64,000 nt of DNA from Nelumbo lutea. Its lineage: Eukaryota > Streptophyta > Magnoliopsida > Proteales > Nelumbonaceae. The stretch spans positions 35,030,356 through 35,094,355 of the forward strand of contig JAKGHH010000007.1 of NCBI GenBank assembly GCA_022828595.1, given 5' to 3'. Below are positions 1 to 10,186 of this stretch, piece by piece. Every line of letters starts with the position of its first letter. Position 1 is the first letter of the stretch. The notes below the pieces were generated by a model, which had not been told where the DNA came from, searched no databases, and saw only the letters and a program-made list of their open reading frames with translations. A program made the translations under genes and the position numbers.

Positions 1-254
1 ATGTGTGCATTAGTCAATTAAAGAGAAATAGGGGCACAATAAGTGTCGGAAAGTTAGGTGGGAGAATCTAAAAAGAGAAAAATTAACACAATTTAGAGAT
101 AGGTTCATAATAAACAGAAAATGGGATTTAGATGAAAAGACTAATGATATATGGCTTAAAATGGAAAATTGTATAAAAAAGGTAGCAAAGGATGTTTTAG
201 AAAGATTTAGAAGGAAATGAAAAAGTGTTAAAAAATTGGTGGTGGAATGAAGAT

Positions 255-420
255 GAGTTCGGATTCGGTCCTCATAGAACCGTTCTTACATTGTGCTCAC
301 AGTCTTTTACAACCGTGCATTGGGAATACATCTCCATAGTTGTATGTTTATTTTCATGGGAAAATATTATGCACAGTTGCAAGGGACTGTGCGAACGTTG
401 TGAGTACCAAATCCAATTTC
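255..420. mobile_element. Mutator-like MITE with 9-bp TSD inside the LINE
   Basis: A 166-bp insert splits the LINE reading after WWWNED. It is flanked by the 9-bp direct repeat AATGAAGAT (246-254 and 421-429). The termini are inverted repeats: GAGTTCGGATTCGGTCCTCA at the left pairs 15 of 20 with the reverse complement of the right end, GAAATTGGATTTGGTACTCA. A 9-bp duplication with imperfect TIRs and no coding capacity fits a Mutator-derived MITE. Confidence 0.75.
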
Positions 421-1051
421 AATGAAGATGTTCAAAATATAATTAGATTAAAAAGAGTAAGTTATAAAGATTGACAAACATTTAAAAATAAGGAAATTTT
501 GGGAAAATGTCGAACCTCACGAGAGGAAGTTAAAGAGAATGTAAGTGAACTTAGATTTAAGACATACAATGAGCACTAGGTTAAAAAAAACTAGACACTA
601 AAGGAAAAAAAAGATAAAAACTAGTAAAAATGAGAGAAAGGATAGGTAAAGATTTAAACCATATTGTGTATTAAAGGGGAAGATAAAATAAGTCTTAGTA
701 AAAGACGAGGAAATCAAGGAAATATAGAAAAACAATTTGCAAAATTATTAAATAAACATGTAAAGGGCATTTGTAGAGGAGATATTAGTTGTAGTAATTA
801 CTAATGGTGTTAGAAATAACATGTACCTTTGTAAATTACTAAAGTGAAAAGGTGCTAAATAAGATAAAGAAGGAAAAGACATTAGAACTAAATCGTATTC
901 TAATAGATGAATGGAAAGGTATGGGAGGGGGAGGTTTATTATGACTAATTAAGGTATTTAATAGGATTGAAGAAAGAGCATGGTGCTAATATTAAAGAAC
1001 AAAGGTGATATATAAAATTGTAATAACTATTGGGGGGGGGGGTTTAAACTT

Positions 1052-1388
1052 ATGAGCTACACTACGAAATTTTGTGAGAGAATAATTGAGCAAAGGTTAT
1101 GCCATGAAACAAATATATTAGAAAACCATTTTGGGTTTATGCCAACGAGATCAACCATGGAAGCTATTTATATTTTGAGACAATTGATAGAAAAGCTTAG
1201 AGAGAAGAAGAGAGATCTCCATATGGTTCTTATTGATCTAGAGAAAGCATATGATATGGTCACTAGAGAAATAATTTGATGAGCCTTAGAAAAGAAAGGA
1301 TTTCCTAATAGGTATATAGATCTAATTAAGGATATGTATGAGGCTGCAATAACCAATGTTAGAACTAGTAATTGGAAAATCATATAGG
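1052..1388 (+). pseudogene. RTE reverse transcriptase, 5' segment (broken)
   Basis: The open frame 1052-1279 encodes the start of the RT palm/fingers: KFCERIIEQRL, then FGFMPTRSTMEAIY and the first catalytic-block motif LIDLEKAYD. A TGA at 1279 stops it; the same frame continues to about 1388 (KKGFPNRYIDLIKDMYEAA) before an unrelated insertion. The YADD/FADD block appears only after the insertion and is frameshifted. Family assignment is firm; activity is excluded. Confidence 0.85.
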
Positions 1389-2444
1389 ACCAGTTCGTTA
1401 GATTGATTGAGTCATGACCTAGGACCTTGGCTGGTTTAGTCTTACCCCAATAACCACTTTCACTAAAAAACCGATGAAAACCAACTGATTAACCAGTTTA
1501 ATTGGAAAACCAATGAAACAGTCTTGGTTTTATGAAACGCCTGGATCTTTAATCAATTGAAATTTTAAAATGTGTTTAATAAGATTTGAACCCATGACCT
1601 CTTATCTTCATATATTGTTTAATTAATGACTCTTTGTTGTACATATTACTTTATTATGCATGTATTTTAAAGAAAATATAAATTAAGAAACTTGAACTCT
1701 AGTTATTTGCTTTACAAATTAAAGAACTTACCATCCATACACCATATTTAAGTATATTAAAGTTATAATATATATTAAATATAGTATTTATTTGACCTAT
1801 ATATATCATCATAGTTTGACCTTGGTTGAACCTCTCCCTTCTCTAGGTCTATGACCGGTTTGGTTCTCAAAACATTGGTTGGAATACTTGTGGGAGAGAC
1901 ATCAAATTTTGCAATTATGATGGATCTTCGCAAAAAATTAGCACTTACCCTTATTTATTTCCACAAGGGCTAGAATATTGATATGCCCAATACCTAAAGT
2001 TGGGTATTGGTGATCATATTAATATGATCGGCATTCCTTTTTTTATTTTATTAACATTAGAGGGATGCCATCTATTGTCCTAGAGTTGTAAAACTTTTGA
2101 ATCTATTTATCGGTGTATCCATGCATATCTTGATGCACCAAAAGATTAAAATATCAATGTGATATACCCTTGCATTAGGCATATCGTATCTATATTGATG
2201 CACCTATATACACATGGATACATAGATACACAAGAGTTTTGAAACTTTGGGATGACAAATGGAACCCCTTTAACTTTAATAAAGTAAAATAAAAAAGAAA
2301 TAAAAAGTGGATGTCAATCATATAGAGACACACGAATACCCTAATTTTGGGTATTAGGCATATCAATATTTTAATCCTTGTGTAAACCAATATGGGTACG
2401 ATATGCTTGATACACCTAATATGAAGCATTTTGTATCCATATTT
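1389..2444. mobile_element. composite insertion in the LINE, containing a long foldback
   Basis: LINE homology stops near 1388 and resumes near 2445. The left part (1389-1945) contains sequence rich in ACCGGTT/GGTTTGGTT words that I cannot assign. The right part contains the large imperfect palindrome listed separately. No clear target-site duplication was found, and some LINE sequence is missing at the junction. Confidence 0.5.
1946..2398. repeat. 453-bp imperfect foldback (palindrome)
   Basis: Arms of roughly 200 bp pair across a centre near 2172. Examples are TACCC..TATT..TTTCCACAAGG at 1946-1968 against its complement at 2376-2398, AATATTGATATGCCCAATACC against GGTATTAGGCATATCAATATT, and a TTTTATTTTATTAA...CTCTTG block on both sides. 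This is the structure of a foldback-type MITE. No protein is encoded; an open frame on the minus strand here is fortuitous. Confidence 0.7.
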
Positions 2445-3200
2445 TAAATCTTGTATTTGTAAAACACATCCAAGATGAGGTTCCATGGTGCATGTTATTG
2501 TTAATGATATTGTTTTTGATGAAATTGAAGGATTAAATGCAAAATTAAGTTTATAGACAAATACTCTAGACATAATCACTTTTAAAATAAGTATGACTAA
2601 AATAGGATATATGATATGTAATTTTAATAATAATTGGAATGTAAATGAGGATACACTTGGGGTTGGAGATTAAATTATCAAAAGATAATGCAAGGTGATC
2701 TTTTTTGGTACCTTGGTTCAATAATTGATGGCAAGGTAGAGACTAAGGAAGATGTTGCCCATAGAATTAGAGTGGGATGGTCAAAATGGAGAGGTGCATT
2801 TAGAGTCTTATGTAATATATGGGTGCCACTTAAGTTGAAAGGAAATTTTTATAAAACTAGTTAAAAGGCCAAATATGTTTTGTGTGGAATAAAATGTTGG
2901 ACAGTCGAGACACAATATATCTATAGCATAAATGCATATGTTGAAATGTATGAGTGAAAAAATTAGAAAAGAAATGATAAAAAACCAAGATATTGGAGAA
3001 AACTTAAGAATAACTCTAATAAGTGATAAAATGAAAGAAAGTAGACTAAGATGTTTTGGTCATGTGCATAGAAGACCACCAATAGTGTCCGTGAGAAAAA
3101 TTGATCTATTTGCAAGTTGAAGGGGGTTAGAAGGGCTATGGGTCAAAGTAGTAAAAAATGATTTAGGTGTAGATAATTTAACAATGGTTATGGCATAAAA
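2445..3200 (+). pseudogene. RTE reverse transcriptase 3' half and C-terminal domain (broken)
   Basis: Fragments read HIQDEVPWCM, then frameshifted versions of the FADD and SRTKTEYM blocks, then DGKVETKEDVAHRIRVGWSKWRGA (2726-2798) and RLRCFGHVHRRPP (3037-3075), in the order known for plant RTE elements. The longest intact frame is 2932-3120. Multiple stops are present. A hAT-like MITE cuts the extreme C-terminus at 3224. Confidence 0.8.
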
Positions 3201-3223
3201 CAGAAAGGAATGGTTATATATAC

Positions 3224-3513
3224 CATGGTTTTAAAAATAGAACCATTCTGGCCACTGATTTTCTGGTCGACGGTTCGGTCGTCCAGTTCGAACGGATGGC
3301 CCGTTTTGATAACAAAAATAAAAAGATAAAAATAAAAAATGGCCAAAAACCGTTGAACGGTCGGCAGTTTGATCATCCAAGTCAATGGATCGTTAACGGA
3401 TTCAATAGTTTTTGGATAGGGATCAGGTTTGGGGTAAAATGGAACCGATTGCCTAGACGATTCCCGGGCCAAACGGTCCGACTGTCCGGGTCAACGACGG
3501 TTCAAAAACCATG
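3224..3513. mobile_element. hAT-like MITE with 8-bp TSD
   Basis: A 290-bp element with termini CATGGTTTTAAAA and, inverted, CATGGTTTTTGAA. It is flanked by the 8-bp direct repeat ATATATAC (3216-3223 and 3514-3521). It interrupts the C-terminal LINE frame (NRKEWLYI before, HVVCTI after). The interior is rich in CGGTTCGGTC-type words. The 8-bp duplication favours the hAT superfamily, although the terminal bases are not the usual ones. Open frames on both strands are incidental. Confidence 0.7.
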
Positions 3514-3614
3514 ATATATACATGTAGTATGCACAATTTTTATGGAAATCATATATTCACCTTCCCAGGTGAGTTAATTCAAGTAATCCTTAAAATATGG
3601 GGGCATTAGATTAC

Positions 3615-4422
3615 CATGTAACCTCTAAAGGCTGCTTGGATCTTTATAGCTGAAGTGTTGAAATTGTTTGGAGGGCGTGCTGCTTTGCGTTGAACTTCTT
3701 TATGGTGATTAACTGCAACCCTGGAAGCCATAGGAGGCATGGAAGAGAGAAGTTTCTGCTGTTGATGGGAAGATGTTGGATGCATGAGAGGTATAGAAGG
3801 TTGAACCTTTTGCTGTTGGTTGGAAGACATTCCGTGCATGGAAGGTTGAACCTTTTGTTGTTGATGGGAAGACACTGGATGCATCTTTTTCTTTTCTCTT
3901 TCGGCATCTCCCAGTATTTTCTCAATGCTGCTAGGTTTTCTATGGAGAGGAATGAATGAACTGCCATCTCCATGCTTTAACTTCCGTATTCCCCACTTCT
4001 TCTTTTCCTTCACACTTAGTTTCTCTGATCCCTGTGCTCAATCATCATAATGAAAATATTAGTCCCCAAATTGAATGCAATAACTCATGCAGGTTTAGCC
4101 TTAAGGTGATTAAAAGGAAATAGATGAACCAAAGCCCTAGAGATCAAATCAGCCCCCACAAGACTGTGCCCCATAACGTCCCACAGTATTCCTTCCTGTA
4201 TTAGAAACATTTCTCAATGATAATACCAGAAATGATAATGTCATCATCTAGAGATGTTTCCAATACACGGCAGGGGTGTGGGGCGTAGTCTTGTGAAGGG
4301 CTGATTTGAACTCAAAGCCCTAATAATTGAATGAGGTAACTACTTACATTGGCTACCTTCTCTTTAGGGTGTGGTAATAGAGCTCTCTTGATTGCAGAAA
4401 ACCAACTTCCTTTCTTCCCCAT
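3615..4422 (-). CDS. IQ67-domain (IQD) calmodulin-binding protein, 5' part (two coding exons)
   Basis: Members of the IQD family are plant scaffold proteins that bind calmodulin through an IQ67 domain and associate with microtubules, membranes or nuclei. Coding exon 1 is 4422-4348 (75 nt): it starts MGKKGSWFSAIKRAL, the family's hallmark N-terminus, and ends at GCCAAT|GTAAGT. Coding exon 2 is 4031-3615 (417 nt): acceptor GAGCACAG, then KEKKKWGIRKLKHG, FIPLHRKPSSIEKILGDAE, a glutamine-rich repeat region, and the start of the IQ motif, AIKIQAAFRGYM. It ends ATG|GTAATC, exactly where IQD genes carry a conserved phase-0 intron between IQ67 codons 16 and 17. Both exons are open and in phase (164 codons). 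The rest of IQ67 and the C-terminus are not in the window; the downstream intron contains the RTE LINE, so the gene is either long-introned and continues left of position 1 or is disrupted. Family assignment is very likely; functionality is unknown. Confidence 0.88.
4140..4313. mobile_element. Mutator-like foldback MITE in IQD intron 1
   Basis: A 174-bp element flanked by the 9-bp duplication AAAGCCCTA (4131-4139, 4314-4322). The termini are GAGATCAAATCAGCCC and, inverted, GAGTTCAAATCAGCCC, and pairing continues inward (ACAAGACT.. CCCCA.., GTATT.GAAACAT). It sits wholly inside the intron between the two IQD coding exons, so it does not alter the coding frame. Confidence 0.8.
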
Positions 4423-4740
4423 GCTCCTATCATTAGATAAAAATTAGAAACCAAAAAAAAAAAAAAAATACATTACCTAGTTATGGCTTCACAAAAACCA
4501 AGAAGAAAAGAACAAACAGAAAACACACAAACTTTAACTTGTTTGGGTTTTTTTTTTTTTGTATAAAAGAAAATTCCTGTAAGAATAAAGATCCATTAAT
4601 TATTTGTTTCTTCCTTTTGCCTCAACTTTTGCTTGTAATTTGTCCCTTCAGTACAAGACACCTTTCATCACATCTATTGGTATAAATTTAAAGCTGATAA
4701 ATCTAAAATAGAATATCCATGCAACTTCCATGCGTACAAT

Positions 4741-5121
4741 TAGGGGTGTTAATGGGGCTGGACCCCGTCCAAATCAAAATCAATTTAGACAGGATTGGAT
4801 GGACCAAAACAATGTTAAATTGGACCAGTCCAGACTCAATGGTCCAAAATATTTATTGGATTGGATTAAACCTGGTCCATCCATAATGTATTTATATTGG
4901 ATTGGGTCAAGTTGAATCATTGAACTGATATCCGTTCCATCATAGAAGATATATAAAAATACAGGTGTCAATGTACCAGGCTCCGATTGCAACAAATCTA
5001 AATTAAAGCCAATTTCAACAGATTGGATAAACCAGACATTGAATTGGGTTCAAATTATTCATGATTGGATTGGGCCTAGTCCATTTGTAATGGACTCGTA
5101 TTGGACCGAATTGGACCAAAT
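4741..5121. mobile_element. hAT-like element, 3'-truncated, in IQD 5'UTR intron
   Basis: It starts TAGGGGTGTTAAT and is filled with TGGACC/GGTCCA words. Its length and interior match the reverse complement of the well-bounded element at 56359-56714. The right terminus is missing (homology stops at GGACCAAAT, about 5121), so no duplication can be matched. It lies in the second 5'UTR intron of the IQD gene. Confidence 0.6.
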
Positions 5122-5451
5122 TTCACAACTTGTGGACAAATCAGTTGATGAACTAAACTACAATCATGGGATCGAAGGTTTCTCCCATTTCAACCACTAA
5201 AAAGGGGTTAAAGACTTATGAGATAGCCTTCTCTATTTCGAGTTTTCGACAGTGTCCGTTAAAATTCTGCCCATCTGCGGCTATGGGTTTCCAATTGGGG
5301 GGGGAGGGGGGTTGAAAAAACTTGATAAATCAATCAGTTATTGCTTTTCAGCTCTGTATTGAACACCATTAATGAGTGTCTCCACACAATGAAGGGATGA
5401 ATATAGGCACAATTAAGAAATGAGTATCGTATTTTCTGAAAGAATTAGTAC
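5122..5451. other. intron sequence without further features
   Basis: Part of the IQD 5'UTR intron. It contains a G-run (5296-5310) but no recognisable element or open frame. Confidence 0.4.
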
Positions 5452-6050
5452 CTTGACTAAAATTCAGGCTTCAGGTCCTTTCATCTTGGAATTCTTGAAC
5501 TGAAGGAGAGAAAGGTGATGAACTTGGCTCTTTAACCTGTCACAATCTGAGTCCTTCCTTATAGAAGAGGAAGAGGGATGAGTATATATTATTCAGCTTA
5601 TAAAAAATCTGAAATTTTGATCAGGATAAGAGTTAGTAAGATTTCCACAATTGGTGAAGCAAGAAAAGAAGTTTATTATTTCTCCAAACTTTGCATGCTA
5701 AGAGTTTTTTTTTTTTCTTTTCCTTTCTAAGATAAGAACCATAAAAAGCAAATTCTAAGGAGAGAACTCTCAAGATATCTCATCTGATAAAATTAAGAAA
5801 GAACAAAAAGATGGAATTAAAAGGGAGAATTAATACCTGGGCCGACCTTCAAAGCTTCAGTTCTTTCAAAAGCTGTTGTTGTGCAAAAAGGAGAGAAAGG
5901 AAAGATGTTACTAGTCTTCTTTCTCTGCCCAGTCTCCCTTCCTATACCAACTGCATTTTTCCTTCATTTCCTTTTAACATTAGTTTTTCTTCCTTTTCCT
6001 TCTCTCTAGACTCTAGTCTCTAGTCTCTGGAGCTTTGAATCTTCTTCCTC

Positions 6051-6480
6051 TCTGCAACAATCAAATTTAGTTTTGAATCCTCCTTCCTGACATTTTTATG
6101 AGGGTAAATTTACAAGTTTTCTTTTATTTTGATGATGGGGTGGTGGCCGCTTTTTCACTCCATGACCCCCAACCAACTTTACTTGAGCAGAAAGCCTGCT
6201 TCCAAACAGGAATGCCAGTTTAAAAAACAGTTAGGTCGCTCTCTTTTGATTAAAATAGCATTCTAATGTTAGGAGGATATTGATATTTAAACCATTGTTG
6301 GGAACTTTTGGGCAACTACCAAGAAAACTGGTTACTTAGGCTGAACCCAATTGATGGATGTGTGTCTGTCGGGCCATGGCACTCAATTGGAGCCATGTGT
6401 TCTCAGCCTTTGGATCAAATTAATTCTAAAAACTTAAGCTGGGTGTAAAGTATATGTTGTATATATACTAGTAGTATTCA
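6051..6480. other. upstream region of the IQD gene, no gene seen
   Basis: This would hold the IQD promoter on the minus strand. I see no convincing TATA box, open frame or repeat. The GA microsatellite begins just beyond it. Confidence 0.35.
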
Positions 6481-6488
6481 GTAATAAA

Positions 6489-6509
6489 GAGAGAGAGAGA
6501 GAGAGAGAG
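6489..6509. repeat. (GA)n microsatellite
   Basis: An uninterrupted GA run of about ten units. Confidence 0.95.
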
Positions 6510-6629
6510 GTAGGTGGTTCTACATTGTTCCAGGCTGTTGAATCCTTACTTATGCATTTTTGATGAATCAAGAGTCCGAAAAAAGTGTAGATTAATAGAT
6601 AAATAAAAGATGTAATATATTTGTTCTTT

Positions 6630-7441
6630 GGGTAAATTATAGATAGGTATCTGTACATTGGGGATAGTGATAGATAGGTATCTGTACTTCGGGGACAGTG
6701 ATAGATAAGTATCTTGAACTTTCAATTGCAACATTTGAGTACCTTGAACTCTCAAAAATAAACACTTGGGTCCATCAGTTAGTATTCCGTCAATTAAACA
6801 TTATATATTGTTCAAAGTACCCTTCTCGTATATTTTTGAGACCATTATACGAAGTAAAATCATCACCAAAGAATATCATCATCAGAAAATTTGAATATGT
6901 AATTTACTATCCATGTGAGAACGTCGTCATGGTGAGATGTTCGATTACCTAAAAATGATCTTAGAAATATACGAGAAGGGTGTTTTTGACATTATGTAAT
7001 GTTTAACTAACGGAATACTAAGAAATGGACCTAAGTGTCAATTTTTGAAATTTCAAGATATTCAAGTGTTGCAATTGAAAATTCAGGATACCTATCACTT
7101 GAGTATTCCGTCAATTAAACATTATATATTGTTCAAAGTACCCTTCTCGTGTATTTTTGAGACCATTATACGAAGTAAAATCATCACCAAAGAATATCAT
7201 CGTCAGAAAATTTGAATATATAATTTACTATCCATGTGAGAACGTCATCATGGTGAGACGTTCGATTACCTAAAAATGATCTTAAAAATATACGAGAAGG
7301 GTGTTTTTGACATTATGTAATGTTTAATTAACGGAATACTAAGAAATGGACCTAAGTGTCAATTTTTAAAATTTCAGGATATTCAAGTGTTGCAATTGAA
7401 AATTCAGGATACCTATCACTATCCCCAAAATGCAGGGTACC
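6630..7441. mobile_element. Mutator-like foldback element with internal tandem duplication
   Basis: Bounded by the 9-bp direct repeat TTGTTCTTT (6621-6629 and 7442-7450). The ends are inverted: GGTATCTGTACATTGGGGAT at the left matches the reverse complement of ATCCCCAAAATGCAGGGTACC at the right. Long internal arms also pair (TAGTATTCCGTCAATTAAACA against TGTTTAACTAACGGAATACTA). A 321-bp segment is duplicated head to tail: 6781-7101 and 7102-7421. No protein is encoded. Confidence 0.75.
6781..7421. repeat. 321-bp tandem duplication within the foldback element
   Basis: Both copies start AGTATTCCGTCAATTAAAC and end near ATACCTATCACT; they differ by scattered single bases, so the duplication is not very recent. 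Confidence 0.9.
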
Positions 7442-7469
7442 TTGTTCTTTTTCTGCCTTTATCAAACTC

Positions 7470-7850
7470 TGACTGATCAATTGGAAGGTTTATATTGACT
7501 TGTGGAGGGCCCATACTCCACCGCATACACAGGGAATAAGTGGGTTCACACAATGCATAATCAATTGAACGGTCCAGATTAACTTGCTGAGGGTCCATGC
7601 TCCACCTCATTCAAGGAATAAGTGAGTTGTCACATGGTGCATAAATTAATCTACACTCTTGAGGAGGGCCCATGCTCCATCACATACAGGACACAAGTGG
7701 AAGTGGGTTGTCACATGTTATTCATTGGATGGCTCAGATTAACCTTGGAAAGCCCAAATGTAGTGGGTTGTCACGTAGTGGATAATTAATTGGACGGTCC
7801 AGGTTAACTACAGGGGTTAGTAGGTTGTGAAGTTGGCGCTTATCAATTCA
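7470..7850. repeat. degenerate tandem repeat, units of about 80-110 bp
   Basis: Four to five imperfect units share the blocks ATCAATTGGACGGTCCAGATT, GGAGGGCCCATGCTCCA, CACATACAGG and AGTGGGTTGTCACATG. Unit starts lie near 7478, 7558, 7640, 7725 and 7788. No coding sequence. The origin is unknown. Confidence 0.7.
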
Positions 7851-8152
7851 AGGGCATTCCCCTAAATGGTCGAGACTATTGGAAATTCTTGATTCGAACC
7901 GCCAAATTCAGCCATTGAAATTAGAATCTGGGGTTTTATTATGCATTCCATCTTATAAATTTGTATGAGTTTGTACAACTGGAAACAATGATAAGTGAGG
8001 GAATTTATTACAATTCAAAGGGATAGTGTTGTAGTAGAAGGAAGATTTTAGATGATACATTTAGAAAACCAATAAAAATTTGTAAGGGAGAATAGATCAT
8101 AAATTTCTCAAAGAGGTTAGGACTACAAAGGTATAAACTTATACTGCTCTTA

Positions 8153-9470
8153 GGTGGCGTTTGATAAATCTGAAAAGTTAAAAATATATTAAAAGTGTTT
8201 AAAATCTGAAAAGAGCTATGATGCTTTTCTATTTTTTAGATGTTCTGAATAGATAATGTTGTTTGTGTTGGATAGTCATTCGGCATCTGAAATTTGATAA
8301 TTTTACCATTTTACCCCTAAAGCAGACTATTTGATAATTTTGAGTTCAATTTCTACTATTTTATATTAAATAATTTATGAAATTCAAAATAATATAAAGA
8401 AAAAATAATAAATAACACATTTAAAATTATTAAAAATAACTGATGACTAATAAAAAATATTAAGGTAATTAATACTTAGAAAAAATTAAAATAATTAATA
8501 ATTAAAAAATAACACAATTAAAATTAAAAAAATAATTATTAAGTAATAAAAATAATTAATAGTTAGTAATTTACACAAATAAAATTTAAAATAATTACTA
8601 ATTAAAAATTAATAATTATAAAATAACACAATTAAATTTAATAAAGATAACGAATGAATAATAAAAAATAATTAATCGGTTTCGGCCTTTTGGGCACTGT
8701 TCATCATCGTTCTTGTTGCAAAGGACGAACAGGGGTTGCGGTATTCCTATTCCCCCTCTAAACTCTCTGGTTATTTTCCCTCTAAACTCTCTCTCTCTCT
8801 CTCTATTTCCCCTCTCTCCCCTTCTTCTTCTTCTTCTTCCTCCAAACGCCCAGATCTGTTGTTCATCTTCTTCCTCTTATCACCGAACAGAGAGCGGCGG
8901 GGAATTGCGGCAGTAGTTCCAGCCAGTTTACTTCCATCGACCGATCCCAGCAACACCAGTTTGCTCTTCCCGGAATCGAACCTGGAAGAGGAGGACATTC
9001 GAAGCTGAAGCGGATCGGTTTTGGGGACTGTTGATCATCATTCTCGTTGCAAAGGCCGAACAGGGGTGGTGGAATTCCCCCTGTCCTCTCTCCGGTTATT
9101 CTCCCTCTAAACTCTCTCTTTATTTCCCCTCTCTCCCCTTCTTCTTCTTATTCTTCTTCTTCTTCTAAATGCCCAGACTTGTTGTTCGTCTTCTTCCTCT
9201 TATCACCGAACAGATGGTTGTGGGGAACTGCAGCGGTAGCTCCAGTCAGTTTTCTTCTATCGGTCGATCCCAGCTATTCCCGGAATTGCACCTGCAAGGG
9301 AGGACGTTCAAAGTTGAGACCTATTTTTTGTCTTTTAACACGGTCTGAAAATGCATCTGACCGCATTAAGGGGTTGTCTTTCGATTTCAGATATGAAATG
9401 GAGTTTCAGACACATATTCAGACCAGATTCCAAACGTCCATAATATCTGAAAAACAATCTTTTCTCTCCT
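8153..9470. mobile_element. long Tourist-like (PIF/Harbinger-type) element, right end lost
   Basis: It begins TTA|GGTGGCGTTTGATAAATCTG, the same terminus (inverted) as the complete element at 61872-62797. Both have an AT-rich core of TTAATTATT words, a CT-rich segment, and a shared inner block (TCTGAAAATGCATCTGACCGC, then TTTCAGATATGAAA). The right TIR is not found; homology fades near 9470. It carries a duplicated CT-rich block (listed separately). Confidence 0.65.
8677..9322. repeat. 339-bp tandem duplication of a CT-rich cargo block
   Basis: Copy 1 (8677-9015) and copy 2 (9016 to about 9322) share CACTGTTCATCATCGTTCT-like starts, AAAGGACGAACAGGGGT, TTTCCCCTCTCTCCCCTTCT, TCTTATCACCGAACAGA and GATCCCAGC. 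The block resembles a plant 5' leader (CT-rich, then CTTCTT repeats). Open frames through it on both strands come from the simple repeats and are not conserved between the two copies. Confidence 0.8.
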
Positions 9471-10186
9471 CAATTTCCTCAGCCGTTCAGTAGTTTTGCC
9501 AACTCGTTGGTTCTGGGCTCAACGTCTTCATTGAAAATCAAAATCTTTGGATGTTTTAGATAGGGATGAATGGAAGAAGAATCTCTTTATTAAGGTGATT
9601 ATTGATAGACAGATCAGTGTCCAAGGCTCAAAGGAGAGTATCTTGAAGATTAGGAAAGAGAAAGCCAAAACCATTGGTGATTTTGGGAAAGACTCCTTGG
9701 TAAATGTTACTATCCCAAATATGACGTAATGTGAATTCTGTCTACTTGGAGGGAGACGGAGACCTTGAAAGACGTAACTCTCAATTCAAAAGGGATAATT
9801 CTCATAATAATAATTTAATCAAGAGGAGAATTACAACTTAAATAAACTCTTGAATATCCGACTCTTAAAAACTTGATTTCCATTATAATCCATTACCCTA
9901 CTCAATCCAATCACTTTCTACCTAACTAGCAACATTGACTCCACATGACCCAAGGTGAACACAATACATGGATGGATTTACAAAGACTCTTACCGATTCA
10001 ATTAGATAGTACATACTTGTGCCTAAAGATTTCAAGTAGCAGCCTTTCTTTTTCTCCTTCTAATTCCTAGATAGATGGGCCCACTAATGGATTTTATCTT
10101 TCAACATAGCCCATGCTGCTTCAAAATGATTTAATTATCAGTCAACAATGTGAATGTGATCGAGCGCCTTCAAGCTACTTACTTGG
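9471..10186. other. unassigned; short open frame 9547-9729 not recognised
   Basis: A 60-codon plus-strand frame (9547-9729; contains DRDEWKKNLFIKVIIDRQ) has a plausible amino-acid composition but no family I recognise. It could be a captured exon or chance. The rest (9730-10186) has no feature I can name. Confidence 0.3.

Larger units (their letters stand above)
1..3540 (+). mobile_element. RTE-clade LINE remnant, interrupted by three insertions
   Basis: Translation pieces follow the order of a plant RTE-type non-LTR retrotransposon: linker with a WWWNE motif (about 236-254), resumed after a MITE at 430-600; RT start at 1052-1388 (FGFMPTRSTMEA, then LIDLEKAYD); RT resumed at about 2445 with EVPWCM followed by a frameshifted ADD region; C-terminal block at 2730-3200 (YLGSIIDG-like, then SRLRCFGHVHRRP at 3034-3070). 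Numerous stops and frameshifts make it inactive. About 120 nt of the RT core are missing at the 1389-2445 interruption. The 5' end lies outside the window. It lies antisense to the IQD gene and probably inside that gene's second coding intron. Confidence 0.85.
4423..6050 (-). other. 5'UTR exons and introns of the IQD gene
   Basis: Upstream of the ATG, the coding exon begins at 4426 after the acceptor TGATAG. A 48-nt non-coding exon is visible at 5499-5452 (acceptor CTCCTTCAG, donor AAG|GTACTA). A first exon runs from somewhere near 6050 to 5837 (donor CCCAG|GTATTA); it is pyrimidine/purine biased, as plant leaders often are. Two 5'UTR introns (5836-5500 and 5451-4427) result. The pattern was inferred from splice signals and spacing only; transcript ends are approximate. 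A plus-strand open frame at 5811-6023 is a shadow of this leader. Confidence 0.55.

Noticed and set aside
3296..3514. Open frames within the hAT-like MITE
   Set aside because: The element is bounded by an 8-bp duplication and has no transposase; frames on both strands overlap.
8713..9493. Serine/proline-rich open frames
   Set aside because: They run through CTTCTT and CT repeats; the two duplicated copies do not keep the same frame.
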